Of a stretch of 64,000 nt of DNA, positions 10,059 through 21,706 are shown piece by piece. Both the position numbers and the translations under genes were made by a program. Location of the stretch: positions 62,001 to 126,000 of the forward strand of contig JAPDOI010000699.1 of assembly GCA_029168955.1 (NCBI GenBank), written 5' to 3'. Each line of letters opens with the position of its first letter. Within the stretch, counting starts at the first letter, position 1. This DNA is from Aplectana chamaeleonis (taxonomy: Eukaryota; Nematoda; Chromadorea; Rhabditida; Cosmocercidae). Under the pieces are notes generated by a model. That model saw only the letters and a program-made list of their open reading frames with translations, ran no database searches and was not told where the DNA came from.

Positions 10059-11401
10059 CTCAGTCTACACTTCATCGAATGAAAAGAGCGATGGGCTTCT
10101 AAGTTCAAGTATAAAGAAGCGGGCTGATAATACACTGCCATCTTAAGATTTGGTCAGAATGCGTGTGAGGTCAGTTCTCGCGTCATGAGCTTCTCCTTTT
10201 ATATCTTCCTCCATAATGAACTTCTCCCACGTTGGAGAAGCCGTTTAGAATACAGGTGCGGAGAGCTATCTGATAATATTATGCTTTCTAATGTTCCAAT
10301 CTATACGAAAATTTCATTATGTTATGCCAGATCGTTATATGTACAGTACACGTAGTGCTGTGTAGCCGCAAAGTGTATTTGTATTGCACACTAGAAACTT
10401 CACACCAAACTTTTTTGTTTAAACTTGAATTTTAGCAAATACTGTTGGATTTCAACCAGGATGTTGAGCGAATTTTCGAATCTTAAAAAGTATAGTTCGA
10501 AGGGAGACTACGCAAAAGGAAGTTATAGAAGCATAAACGCTTACCAACGCATATTCTGAGAAAAATCTGCGAGCGACATTGTAGGCGATCACATGGTAAG
10601 GCAGAAAATCTGTTTTTTTCCGCACCTTCCGCGCCTTTTTTCTGGGGTTAATGAAGGAGTTCAAAACTGGAACTCATATTGCAGTTTCGGTATAACGTAG
10701 GTTTGCACGTGTGCTCGGCCGCTCAAACACGTCGCAATGAGCACGAGGAAGGCTTCACGGTTTTCAAGGCGCCTATAGCCTCGCTCTTCAGTTAGCAGTC
10801 GTCCGTGATGGTGATGAGGGCGTCCAAGCATACAGCCACATCTCTTCCCGTTTCTGGGTGTCCACAGGAGTCGATGCAGTTCAGCCCGTATCGACCACAA
10901 CATCAACAAGCTTTCCAAACCCACCAAAAGCAGCTAGCAAAATAAACAGAGAACGATCAATTAGAAAGATTTTTTTTTCTATTGATAGTGATGAGGAGCA
11001 GGGGTGTGCGGAAATGTTTTTTAGGAAACAGACAACAGAAATTCCAAGTTGACACAAAGCACAAAACCGAAAATAATTCTCGGATTTGTGCGGAAGATAG
11101 AAAACTAGTATGAATCAGTAAAAAGTCAACGTGCAATATAAAAGAGATTTCACTGGTCTGACCACCTAAGAGTGACTCAGGCAAAGTGGACCGTCGACAA
11201 CAGATGGGCAAGTTGCCATTTCATAAACCGCTCTTTGTAAACAACTCAAATCGCACGTATGGCCAGCCTGAGATCTTCCCGTTGCCTAGCGACGTCCGCC
11301 TATTGTAGGCTGTTGGCACTCCGATGTATCGCGTTTAGCGGTCTATTTAGCAGCAGTTCACATCCTGCAGGACTTTTTCATCTAGCTTAGGAATTACTTT
11401 A

Positions 11402-11616
11402 CACCGACGCGCGTCTCGGTGGGCACACCGACACGCGTCGCCTTCGGCAGAGCGACAAGAGTCGGGGCATGTCGACCGACACACGTCGCTGTCGGCAGAC
11501 TGACACCCGTCGCGTTTTGCACACCGACACGCGTCGCGGTCGGCAAACCGACACGCGCCGCGGCCGGCAAACCGACACGCGCCGCGGCCGGCAAACCGAC
11601 ACGCGCCGCGGCCGGG
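11402..11616. repeat. 24-bp GC-rich minisatellite, about nine units
   Basis: Units follow the pattern ACCGACACGCGYCGCGGYCG plus GCAA. The last three copies are nearly identical (11547-11616), while the leftmost are diverged (e.g. TGTCGACCGACACACGTCGC). A period of 24 is divisible by three, which is why long open frames appear on both strands; they are not evidence of a gene. Confidence 0.9.
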
Positions 11617-12525
11617 TAGCCCAGCCTGCACTGGGCCGCCACCCTGTGCAGCAGCTCGCCATCGACCAGATCATAACTAGCGGCCAAGACCCCGCCGGAT
11701 ATCGGCGCGTTGGTCAGCGGTGACTGATGGTGGAAGGAGTAACCTGTTGTCGACACCTCAGTTTGCCTAAGGATGTATTCTATTTTCTCACAATCCTTGA
11801 AACCTCATGATTAGTCATAGTAAGCAGTACAGATTTGGATATAGATGTGGAGAGATAACTAGCATAATTGTAGCCTAACTCCCACATTTTAAGCCAATCG
11901 AAGTGAGGTTTACCGGACTTATCATGTCAAAATCCCCTTGTCACTGTTATATTTTGCCATGACCGACATCTCCGCTGCTTGCTCCGGACTTAACCGAGAG
12001 AGCTAGGATTTAAAGTATTTATAATACTTTTTTTTGCGAAGCAATTAGATTCGATAATACACCTAGGAGTTAGATACAAGAAGAAATGCAAGAAAATGTA
12101 TGAACACTGCGAGCGGACTTGCTCTATGCCAGTGTGTGTAATTTGGCGATGATTTTGGATTAACTACTTGTTGGAAAACTGCGTCACGCTGCCAAGGCGG
12201 ATTCTTATGCAGCAGCAGAAAAACTTGCCAAAAATGGGCAGAATATAGAGAGCAGAGAAATCCGCACACCACTGTTGAGGAAAACAGCTGTGAAACCATG
12301 TACAAGGGGAGCCCCTGCAGTACTAGCCAGAATCTCCTTCATTGCAACAAAAATCCTTGATGAACCGCCGAAACAAAATCTTGTATCCCTCACAATTTTC
12401 TCTCTTGCTCAGGCATTGTGGGGTTTGTAACGCGCAGCAAACGCGGGTCATAATCTGAACCGCTGCCGTTAGAAACGAAAAAATGGGCAAAGCTGGTGCC
12501 CCATATCCGCCGTTTGCCCCGCTAT

Positions 12526-12622
12526 ATCCGGCGATTCACTGCCGTTGTCAGGTTTCGATCATGATCGCCTTCCGCCCGCGATTTCCGGTGATTCACTGCC
12601 GTTTGCAGGTTTCGACCATGCT
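12526..12622. repeat. Two-copy tandem duplication
   Basis: The segment CCGGCGATTCACTGCCGTTG followed by TCAGGTTTCGATCATG is repeated about 60 bp later with few changes (CCGGTGATTCACTGCCGTTT, GCAGGTTTCGACCATG). It is followed at 12660-12800 by a CG-rich stretch with GGTCCGCGACAGGGACATC-like words that recur loosely. Confidence 0.7.
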
Positions 12623-12980
12623 AGATTAGATTCACAACGGCAATTTCAATAGGAGCGGGTCTCCTCCAACAAGGACACGGTCCATGTCGCGGCCAGCGTG
12701 AGGGAGTCACCCTCACCGCGGTCCGCGACAGGGACATCATCCACGCCACGGTCGACCGCGAGGGAGCTTCCCTCGCTGAGGACCATGTGGGGACCCCTCA
12801 GCGTCAAAAATCGTCCAGGGATCCAACGCCATCACTCGTAGCCACTTTCCAGGAGCAGCCCCGAAAGGCCGACTGTGCTCTCTCTAAGATGTGGCCCCTT
12901 ATATACGTCCTCTGCTGCTGATATGGGCCTGTTCAATTGTGGAGTCATCAATAACGTGATTCGGAAGATCAAACGAGTTC

Positions 12981-13641
12981 ATGCGCTGTCAAATCGTCTA
13001 CGAACGCAACACCGAGCCTCTCTGCAGCAGTGACGTCATCGCCAGCCAAACGGCGGAATCCGAGGTTTGGCAGGCGCTGAACGCAGACCGGAATGGCCAT
13101 GCGGGAACTCTGCCGTTTGCCCCGCACAGGTCGAAATGGGACGGTTCAGTGCGCGTTAGAAACGCCAGAGTGTCTGAGTGGGTTATGGTTGCTGCACAGA
13201 AAACAGATGCCGCAAGTGTTGTCCAGCGTTGCACTCTTATCGATACCGCCAAGTCAATATGGCAATGTCGATTGAATTTTTACAATCTCAATCTTACTAA
13301 AAACAAAAACTTGGCTATCAAAACGGCTTCCTGTTTTTCTACAAAAAAGTATTCACGGTCTCTCACAAAAAGTGTCAGTGTTGAAGTGTCTAATTTACTG
13401 TTTAGTCGCACGGGATGGTGAGAAACTGAGCTCTCGCGTGTTCAGAGAGCACATCATTATGTTAGTGAGGAACTTTTGGGTGCGATGTTTCGGACGGTGC
13501 TGGAAAATGACGAATCGGAAAGCTTGTGGAGATGATAAGTCTGTTGCTGAAATGCTGAGAGCTCTTGCTCGTTTGAGAGTCGTGAAATGGCCAATATTGC
13601 TCTTTGCTGTATGGATGATAGAGGGGACACCCGCTTTGTGA
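12981..13641 (+). other. Unrecognised open frames inside the long-TIR unit
   Basis: Open frames at 12981-13421 (146 codons) and 13372-13641 (89 codons) lie just inside the right inverted repeat. Neither shows a DDE/DDD motif, zinc finger or other signature I can recognise, and no splice signals stand out. If the unit is a transposon, this is where a decayed transposase would be sought. Confidence 0.25.
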
Positions 13642-14176
13642 AGGTGCGATCATCGTACCTCTCCAAAAGATGCTACTACATAGGTGTCATGTATGGTGGC
13701 ATCACTAATCTTATCCGAGAGAATAAACAAGTCTGCATAAACTTTACGCTTCTATAACTTCCTTTTGCGTAGTCTCCCTTCGAATTATACTTTTTCAGAT
13801 TCGAAAATTTGCTCAACATCCTTGTTGAAATCCAACAGTATTTGCTACAATTCAAGCTTAAACAAAAACGTTTGGTGTGAAGTTTCTAGTGTGCAATACA
13901 AATACACTTTGCGGCTGCACAGTTTTACGTGTACTGTACATATAACGACCTGGCATAACATGAAATTTTCGTATAGATTGGAACATAAGAAAGCATAATA
14001 TTATTAAATAGCTCTTCTCACCTGTATTCTAAACGGCTTCTCAGACCTGTGAGAAGTTCATTATGAAGGGAGATATAAAGAAGAAGCTCATGACGCAAGA
14101 ACTGACCTCACACGCATTCTGACCAAATCTTAAGATGGCAGTGTATTAGCCGTCAAATTGTTCGCGGCCAGAGGCA

Positions 14177-14340
14177 TCGTAGATCACTGGATGGGGACAG
14201 CCGCGTCGCTGCTTGGTGGGAAAATGTTGCGCCCTGGAAAACGAAGAGAGGATGGCTGTCAATCGAATAAATTCGCGCCCAATCGCTGATCACGGCTTCC
14301 TTCTTGACAGACACTGACGATACGTCAACCGCGCCGTCGT
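14177..14340. repeat. Half-copy of MITE family G
   Basis: ATCACTGGATGGGGACAGCC and CGCTGCTTGGTGGGAAAATG match the arm of the 145-bp hairpin at 55205-55354, and the downstream part (ATTCGCGCCCAATCGCTGA) matches the related non-hairpin copy at 55072-55204. The inverted second arm is absent. Confidence 0.65.
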
Positions 14341-14722
14341 AAACGATCGTCGGCCGTAGCGGCCAAGGCACGCACTGTCTATCTACCGCCTGGAATAAAT
14401 AAAGAAAAACGTTTTGGAAAATATGCTTCTCAATGAATCATGAGGCAACGTGAAAGATACCACCTTGAAGAACTGCTGAGTGGCAGGTTTTTGACCTGAA
14501 AAATCAACAATCGACGAAGGGATGCAGACTCTAGCCCTCCGTCATAATTTGGCTGAGTCTGATCGGGTCGATACGCACCAAAAACGTGGCAGACGGGCGC
14601 GTTAATGCATCTGACGAGTTTACCTGTGTCCGTCCGCAGTCCTCCCGGTTGATATTCGCCGTTTGCACGCAAACCCTGCCAACGCGAAGACACTCCCTGC
14701 TTCTGTGTGCGTCCCGGAGTCA

Positions 14723-15345
14723 CATGGTTTCCGTTCTCGATTTAGTCTGACGCATGGACCAGGCAGCCGACCGTGCGGGGTAGGCCAGCCTCAAGCCTAG
14801 ATTTGACTGCAAGTGGTCGCTGGGGCCATACGAGGGACAACTGTTTCTTTTTCATCGCGTGTAATGGTAATCCGCTCTAATTGTGATCGCTTCGTGGCAA
14901 ACGTACTACATCGCTGGGTCGCGGCGACGAAACCCTATGTTTTACTGCTTTGCTGCTGGAGAAGCGATTCTCGGTGGTCGCTGATCATCGCTCCATCGCT
15001 GCCATTATGGCAGCGATGAAGCGATTTCCGGCGAATGACACGTTTCGTCTAGTGAATATTGACCCTTGCACATGACAAGATCAGTGTTTACGAGTCGAAA
15101 CGTGTTATCGATAACTATCAGCCATTATTTTCACTGACTGATTGAATTTCTTCGATCATGCATCAGGCTATGCAATATGAACAGAATCGCTGGAGCTGCT
15201 ACATCGCTGCAGCAGCGGGTGTAAAATCGCTGCGATGAAAAACAGCAGCGGTGCTGTCAAAACTAGGCTTCACTGGAGAATGGGGTTTCGACTCGCACGG
15301 GGTGATCTACCGTCAGCGCCCCGTCCATTCATCACAATAAATTTA
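14723..15345. mobile_element. Family R repeat interrupted by element S
   Basis: The outer parts (14723-14792 and 15271-15345) belong to a dispersed repeat with landmark TTAGTCTGACGCATGGACCA and a distal half GAATGGGGTTTCGACTCGCA, and are related to 41645-42115, 28226-28368 and 37850-37945. Between them lies a 478-bp insertion. Joining the flanks restores the GGCC(A)GCCTC-CACTGG junction seen uninterrupted in the copy at 41645 (GGCGGCCTCACTG), which supports a real insertion. Confidence 0.7.
14793..15270. mobile_element. Element S: 478-bp inverted-repeat insertion
   Basis: Ends AAGCCTAGATTTGACTGCA and (reverse complement) AAGCCTAGTTTTGACAGCA are inverted. The interior is rich in self-complementary GCAGCGATGAAGCG-type words, including the perfect hairpin ATCGCTGCCATTATGGCAGC (14994-15017). 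No coding capacity. Confidence 0.7.
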
Positions 15346-15588
15346 TTGCGCGAACTGTGGGAGTAGGCCGGACTCAGATGTACTCAAAGGGTGTTGTTGG
15401 CCAACTGTGACGAATGCCGTATTCCTTGCTATGGAAGCTACCCTTTTAAACACAGGATACACGCTCACAAATATAGTCGAGATAACAGTCGGGTAAGTAT
15501 TTAACAGGCCGAATCTGGCATTCGAGAGTGACCAATATGCACGAGATGTTTCTTCAATATTGTGACATGGAACTTCGGCGAACTTCAA
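15343..15588 (-). other. Weak candidate exon, unidentified hydrophobic protein
   Basis: The open frame on the minus strand reads TYPTVISTIFVSVYPVFKR in its middle, a hydrophobic run that could be a membrane segment. Its right edge overlaps a dispersed repeat. No homologue is recognised; I list it only because of the hydrophobic segment. Confidence 0.2.
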
Positions 15589-15898
15589 ATCACAAAAAAA
15601 ACAAAGCTGAAAGTTGGTAATGCTGTTATTTACGGCGAATGCGCGGAGAGCATTTAGATACTCTATAAGAATTTTGGTTAAAAGGCAGCGTTCACGATGA
15701 TCATCCTCGGTGACTTTTCACAGTGCAATGATAGGCGAGAGGGATACTAGGCTCCCAGTGCCGAAAGAACGGTAGAAAACGAGCTAGGAGTGGCAGAATA
15801 ACAGCTGCAAATAAGCATTTTGGTGTTCCAGAACCGCCCCGTACTCCAGTTCCGCCCCCTCCGATATGAACAAATGAAGACTCAGATTACAAGGGTAA

Positions 15899-16384
15899 TT
15901 AAAGGCACTGTTCGCGATAAAGGTTTATTTTCTGTTTTTTGCCTATCTTGCAACCGGTCCCATTCTGATTCCAATGATGCTCCTGGAATCGTGCAAGACC
16001 TTCTGGGAATGAAGTTATGGTCCCTCAAAATTGAGCTAGGGAAAATGGTGGACGAGTTTTTTGTAACTTCCGTCTTTTGCAGCCAATGTATGCGAGCTGA
16101 CCTGAGTGAAGAGAGAAGTTGAGAATGAAGGGAAGAACAGGGCTTTTGATCGGAAACCATCGCTCAACTCACGATTTCGAGTGTTCCTTTGTTCATGTCC
16201 AGGGGCGGGAAGAGGCGGGACTTGCCCACAGCGGCTGGGTTGGCCCAGTTTTCTAAGCCGTTTTGCGGCTCCTGGGTAGCTTTTCATCCCGTTTTTTCGA
16301 CGCTGTTCTGCTTCTGTGAGCCACCAGAAGCGTTCGTCATGAAAAATTCGAGGATGAAGTTTATCGCGAACAGTGCCTCTAAAT
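15899..16384 (+). mobile_element. MITE family B, nested copy (486 bp)
   Basis: Ends TTAAAGGCACTGTTCGCGAT and (reverse complement) TTTAGAGGCACTGTTCGCGA are inverted. The body shares landmarks with copies at 43065-43762 and 47571-48065: CATAACTCCGTT / ATGAAGTTATGGTCCCTCAA, GCTCGCATACATCGGCTGCA-like words, and ACTCACGATTTCGAGTGTTC. No transposase. Confidence 0.8.
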
Positions 16385-16531
16385 AAAGGAAGGGCTGAGT
16401 TGATCCCCTGATCGCCTGATTGCAGTGATAGGCATCATCCTTTATAGTGGTCAATTCCTCCACGCTCCAAAATCAACATAAACAAGGGAGGACTCATTTC
16501 CTGCTAAAAAACACGGCTTTTAAAAAATCCT

Positions 16532-16783
<252 letters not shown>

Positions 16784-16847
16784 AACCAGACCTTCCGTAA
16801 ACCGTGCAGTTATTGGAAATGAAATCTATCGAGAACACTGCCTTTTA

Positions 16848-17388
16848 CTGTTTTTTAATCATTCAAAGTTGACTTGTTTTATTGCTTTAGCCCATGACGC
16901 TGACTTTAACCATCTTTGAGAAGCCACGATTCCCATTCATGTAGTGGAATATCGTTATGATATCGTTTAAACAACTAGGAAGTCTGGAAACACCAATGGT
17001 AGACTCCACCTACAGTGGATTTTGCGCGCCAAGCACTGGCTTATGGAAGAGCTGTTGCCAAATTGTTTAAGAACCTCGCTTCTCAATCGCTCTGCACGGC
17101 GATCAGTTTCATTGTTTTCAAGTCTAACAAGTCGATTGTTATTGGTCTCTCTCTTCCTCATAAAGCGCGTGTCAACGAAAGCGATACCAAACTCATACAA
17201 TTTTCGTAATGGTTTTGAAAATATGATATCAGTGATCGTGAAAGCCTCAATTCGATTGAGCTTAAGTGGCTAAGTTTTCGGGGTTGCTGTCTGAAATTTC
17301 AATTAATACGAACTTCCGGTGTCATGCTGGAAATCTCTGCTAGAAATGCGAACAGTCTACGATAGGGAATTCAAAAAGTCGCTCCAAA
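16848..17388. other. No feature recognised
   Basis: No exon or element ends that I can support. Confidence 0.35.
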
Positions 17389-17540
17389 TACTAGAAGTAC
17401 ACCCTCTATTATAAGTACATCTCTAATAGAAGTACACCAAAAAGAAAGGGCTGAGAATTAGAAGTACAGCCTTTATTTAAAGAGCACCTCTAATAGAAGT
17501 ACATATGAAATTGGGGCGTAAGTATTAGAAGTACAGTACT
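17389..17540. repeat. Short repeat cluster TARTAGAAGTACA
   Basis: Six copies of a word close to TAATAGAAGTACA (including one TATAAGTACAT) occur at 20-36 bp spacing with non-identical spacers. It looks like a decayed tandem array. It is not a CRISPR: the repeats are only 10-13 bp and the host is a eukaryote. Confidence 0.75.
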
Positions 17541-17766
17541 TTTAAGAGAGAAAATACGGTGTGTTATCTTGACCATGTTTGTGAGCGTGTTCACGGTCTT
17601 TAGACTGACTGGAAGGCTAGAATTCACTCCGGTTTTTATGCTCTGTTCCATTCGATCAGAAAGCCTTGACGCTAGCAATCATTCGATCAATAAGAGTTAT
17701 TCGCCGCTTTTCTGCGTGCCACGTATCCAGTGTGGAAGTGTCACGATCTCCTGATTGACACTTAAA

Positions 17767-18132
17767 GCCATTGTTATACCAAAGCTTTGCGACCGCGACA
17801 GGTGCGGTCAACTGTTACGAATCGTGAAGGGACCAGGCCCACACGGTAGAAAAATGCTTTCGCAGGAACAGTTTGCGGCACCTGTCGCGGTCGCTGGCTC
17901 GAAAGGGGATGTCATGCCTGAAATGTGGAAACCGTGCGGTAATCGGCCGCTGTCGCGGCTGTCCGTCGCTGTGCAGTGCACTACGACGGGTGTCAGCGAC
18001 AGCGACCCAGCCAAATCCGGCATCGTGCCGGGTGTTTCTTGGCCCTGAGCGACAGCGACGGCAGGCCTTCAGCGACAGCGACGTAGCAGTGCTCTGCGAC
18101 CGCGACAGGCCTGTCGTGGGTATAACAATGGC
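17767..18132. mobile_element. MITE family F (366 bp)
   Basis: GCCATTGTTATACC at the left is matched in reverse complement at the right (GGTATAACAATGGC), and the next block GCGACCGCGACAGG is also inverted (GCGACCGCGACAGGCCTGTC at the right is partly self-complementary). TAA occurs immediately outside on both sides, compatible with a 3-bp duplication. The interior repeats CAGCGACAGCGAC. Confidence 0.75.
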
Positions 18133-18135
18133 CTA

Positions 18136-18215
18136 ACGAACCGCGTGTCCACACTGCGCACCCACGGCTATTTTGCCCCTCTGACCGGTGTCCACAGTGC
18201 GCATCCACGCCATAA
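18136..18215. repeat. Dispersed repeat related to 249-300
   Basis: CCGCGTGTCCACACTGCGCA and CGGTGTCCACAGTGCGCATC are two tandem versions of a unit that also occurs near the left end of the window. Confidence 0.55.
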
Positions 18216-19307
18216 AAGATTCAATAAATTTTGAAGTTTTGGAGGATGGGGTCTTTCTTGAATACCATTAGGCGCTTTATAATGTAACCTATTTACATTC
18301 ACAGTTGTCAAGCATTTTGAGCATTCCTAGTTATTTTGCCAGCATCTCTAGAAACGACACTTTTCGAAATTTAGAGCTTCTTTGTTCGAAGAGAAATTGT
18401 CCCAAACCTCGCTGAGAGGGATTATAATTGATGTTTATGACGAGTCTAGTGTCGACTAAATGATTTTCGAAATAGCAGCTCCAACTAATCGAGATAACTG
18501 TAGTAGGTCATTGTTTAAATTTTTGCTGCCTTGTTCCCGATGCTTATCCGAGCTTCTGCGCAGGAATCTGTTGTTTACTTTTCAATTTCCTATGAGATTA
18601 CCGTCGTCTGCGGTAATCTAGCCAATGATCAAAATTATTTGAAATTTCCATGTGGAGGGTAACTTCGCGGGATGGGGCTGAAGCCTGTCGTTAGTTCAAT
18701 GCTCCAGAATTTGCTGAACCTTCGTTACCGGGTACATTTGGAGGTGCTAAACAATGAATGCTGTTTACTCTACAATTTTCAATAATATTGTTATCGTCTG
18801 CCGTTTGTTATGGGGGTGTATCCGCGGAAGAGATGGCTACGGACCATTCAGCAGCCCGCGCGCCTGTCGCGTGCGCCGATCGATCACCACATTCCTCGTG
18901 GCCGCACACGGCGCAGCGCAGGCTGCTGGGGTGTCCGCAGCAATCTGTTTCGTGGTCATCCCAACTATATATGTTGGCAAACCTTCCACGTTTTGGTGCG
19001 ACTTCGCCCGGGTGGTCACTTTGGAGGGGCTGGGGTGCTGATCCCGAATCTGGCTCCCATTCCTAGAATTCTCATAAAATTTCCGTCGGTTAAAACAGAC
19101 AACTTTGCAGGTCAAAGTCTCTGAGTCCTTCGGCTTACTAGAACATCATGTATCCGAAGTCCGTCCATTTTTCAAATTTCCAATATTCTAGGTCGGTTTC
19201 GCACGGTATACATAGTCTTAACCATCTGCTGTAACTTACAGTGAATTCCAGAAGTCGAGAGAAAAACGTTGAATTCGTGGCCAACACGCCCGAAAAATGG
19301 CGAGAAT
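18216..19307. other. No gene recognised
   Basis: Mostly unique-looking AT-rich sequence. A GC-rich block at 18830-18960 (GGACCATTCAGCAGCCCGCG) resembles 31705-31760 and is open in several frames, but carries no motif. Confidence 0.4.
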
Positions 19308-21706
19308 TCGTGATTTAAAGCGCTTTGCGTAAAGTTGAAATACCTTCCAAATTTGAAACGCAGCACGCTCGTAAGAGAGTGAATTATTGTGGCTCCATCA
19401 TGGCCTTTCCCCCATTGTACTCAAGAATGGAGTGGAAATGAAACAACGGATGATGTGTACCATTTAAGAAAGCCTGCTCCAATCGAAGTGGTTCCCAGCG
19501 GATCGAGTGTCCACACATGTCACCCACGGAAACAATTAGCCATGGCGCGCACCGGTCGACTGTGGAAATTAGCCGTGGAGCAGGCCGTCTCTTAAGTGTT
19601 AAACGACACGGGCCTTGCAATCAGAGAGCCCCAGGAGCGAAGGTACGACACACGGAAGATGTGCGCAAATCGATCATTTAGTTTCAGTATATGAACCTTT
19701 CACAAAGGGCAAGGTGAAAGCGGTTATTCGCACTCCACCACATGAATATTACGTCCTCTCTCTTTGACAATAGCTTGCTGATGACCGCGTCATCGAATTA
19801 GGCTATAGAGTTTCAGTGTTTAGTTTTTGACGTTTTGGCAACAGGGACCATCATGACTTATGTTGGTCGACTGCATGATTAGAAAGTGTGTACCCATTCT
19901 TTGGATTGCTAGACAGGAATACCGATTCATTGGAAAAAAATGAAAAAATCCTCTTTAGACTCTTGTACCACTTTGAGATTTGACTGTGTGAGAAATCGAT
20001 CCTCCGGTTGCAAATGCGGAGAATCCTGCACCATCGAGCCAAATTATCTGGCCTCCCTTTTTCTGTAGGAGCTCGTGCTCTTTGTTGTTGTTGGTATGAA
20101 TGGTTTCTGATTGTTCTCAAAGCCGACTCATTTTTGATCACTATCAGCTAGCAAATGAGCAGAAACTTTATTTATTTTTTTCTTTATTTAATTATCTGTT
20201 TATTTATTTCTATACGATGTGTAAAACAATCGTAGAATAAAATAACATATACTATACCACAGGCCATGGTTTGTAGTTTCAGAAAAATAGAATGAAGGGA
20301 AGTTTTTAAACAAGTAACACCGAGACAGGGTGGAGTTGTTGAACGATAGGCTTTTTACGGTTTCAGAAGCATCTTGGCGATCTCACGTTTGAAGGTCTTA
20401 GCTGCGCAAGATGTATCGACGGTTTCGCTCAGATTTATAAAGATTCATCCCGCTCGAACCGTGAAACTTGTTGCTCTGTGTCTTGTTTTCGGTTTGCGAT
20501 ATGATATTTTAACCTCTCCTCTGATTACAGAGTGAACCAAGGTATAAAACAGGGAAACATCAGTACTATTTAGGACATTCAAAATTTTATAAACCATAGA
20601 AGCACCAAATAGCTTGCTTCTTGACTCCAGGGATTATAATTTCAAAAACGAATTCCGTTCCATCGGGTCTGGAATTCTGGAGAATTGAAATCCTTCGGTC
20701 CTTATAAAAACCTCTCTTGTGAAGTTGTTCCGTATTTTTCCAATCCTGTGCATATCCCTCTTCCTAGCTTGACTTAACACTGTGCATCCGCATTTAACAA
20801 GTGGCCTAATACAGTGCGTTGCAAAGTTATATGACATACCCCAATTTTCGCGGTTTCGAAGTTCGAATGAAACAAGGGGACAAACTGTAAATGTCAAAAG
20901 ATGCAGCACCTTCGAAAACCCCTCGATGTGATCCTTTATGAAATTGGAACAACTAGTAGGAAACTGGCAGCGGAAATTTTAAAAAATGAACATCGCAAAA
21001 TCATATGATTTAGCTGGCGTTTTAGCTGAAATTTCGTTTCTAGACCCTATGTATCGGTTCGTTCATAGCAAGAATCATCAGAGAAATCAAGGTAATAGTC
21101 TTCAGTGTCGTTTTGACGCAGAAGCACTTCGAAAACTCGGCTGTTTCAATCGAGTTTTTGCGAACGCCCTTTTCAATCTGCGCACATTTGCTTAGAACGG
21201 CTAGTTCGAGCGGAGCCACACCCTCGCATTGTTTGCTTTGAATGTAGTTTTAATGCCCAAGAAAACATCACACGTTTTCCACTGTCCTTTCGCAGATCTA
21301 TTCAATGCTCCGAATGCTTAATCAGAATAAATAAAAATTGAATTACTCAGGATCGTATCGGAATTAACTTGTTTCCGACCGATAAATGAGAAAGGTCGAA
21401 GGATCCACACATGGAGTCCATGTCATAGACCCAAACTTATCCTCGAGTAGGAAGTTTGGAGGAGAAAGAATGTGTTGATAAGAATTCAGGTGGTGTAGCA
21501 AGCTGCACCACATCCTTGCGACTATACCCATGAACTTCACAGATTATCAGCATGTGTCGGGAAATTATTTCCAGTTCTTTCCAGTCCGTATTTAACTTCG
21601 CTTCCTGTCAGTAGGACGACGCAGGCTCGGATTCAGGCCGATCATGCCATTCTGGTAGAATCAGTTGCTCAACCCAGTGGAAAAAGTGTGACGCATTCTC
21701 GGGCGT
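19308..21706 (+). repeat. Left arm of 5.6-kb near-perfect palindrome
   Basis: About 2.4 kb that reappears in reverse complement at 22552-24946. The pairing holds from the outer edge (TCGTGATTTAAAGCGC with GCGCTTTAAATCACGA) to the inner edge (TGACGCATTCTCGGGCGT with ACGCCCGAGAATGCGTCA). Coordinate sums drift only from 44254 to 44258, so only a handful of indel bases separate the arms. Single-base differences are visible, for example TATCGGTTCGTTCA next to ATGTATCGG versus CTGTATCGG. Small open frames in the arms are mirrored and have no recognised function. Confidence 0.95.

Larger units (their letters stand above)
10128..14148. mobile_element. 4.0-kb unit bounded by about 410-bp inverted repeats
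   Basis: 10128-10538 and 13744-14148 are inverted copies: left begins TAATACACTGCCATCTTAAG, right ends with its complement. The match runs through a shared block around GTATTTGTATTGCACACTAG to AAGGAAGTTATAGAAGC at the inner edge. By eye identity is roughly 85-90 percent with small indels. The 3.2-kb interior contains a minisatellite (11402-11616), a short tandem duplication (12526-12622) and unrecognised open frames (e.g. 12981-13421), but no transposase I can name. It could be a nonautonomous long-TIR DNA transposon or two MITE copies in inverted orientation. Confidence 0.7.

Noticed and set aside
9732..10146. Several overlapping frames of 60-172 codons on both strands
   Set aside because: They coincide with a GC-rich inverted-repeat element; openness in many frames at once is a composition effect.
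11347..11756. Overlapping 66-120-codon Arg/Ala/Val-rich frames on both strands
   Set aside because: A 24-bp GC-rich minisatellite keeps all frames open; repetitive peptide without domain.
17389..17540. CRISPR-like array
   Set aside because: Repeat word is too short and variable, spacers are irregular, and all other content is eukaryotic.
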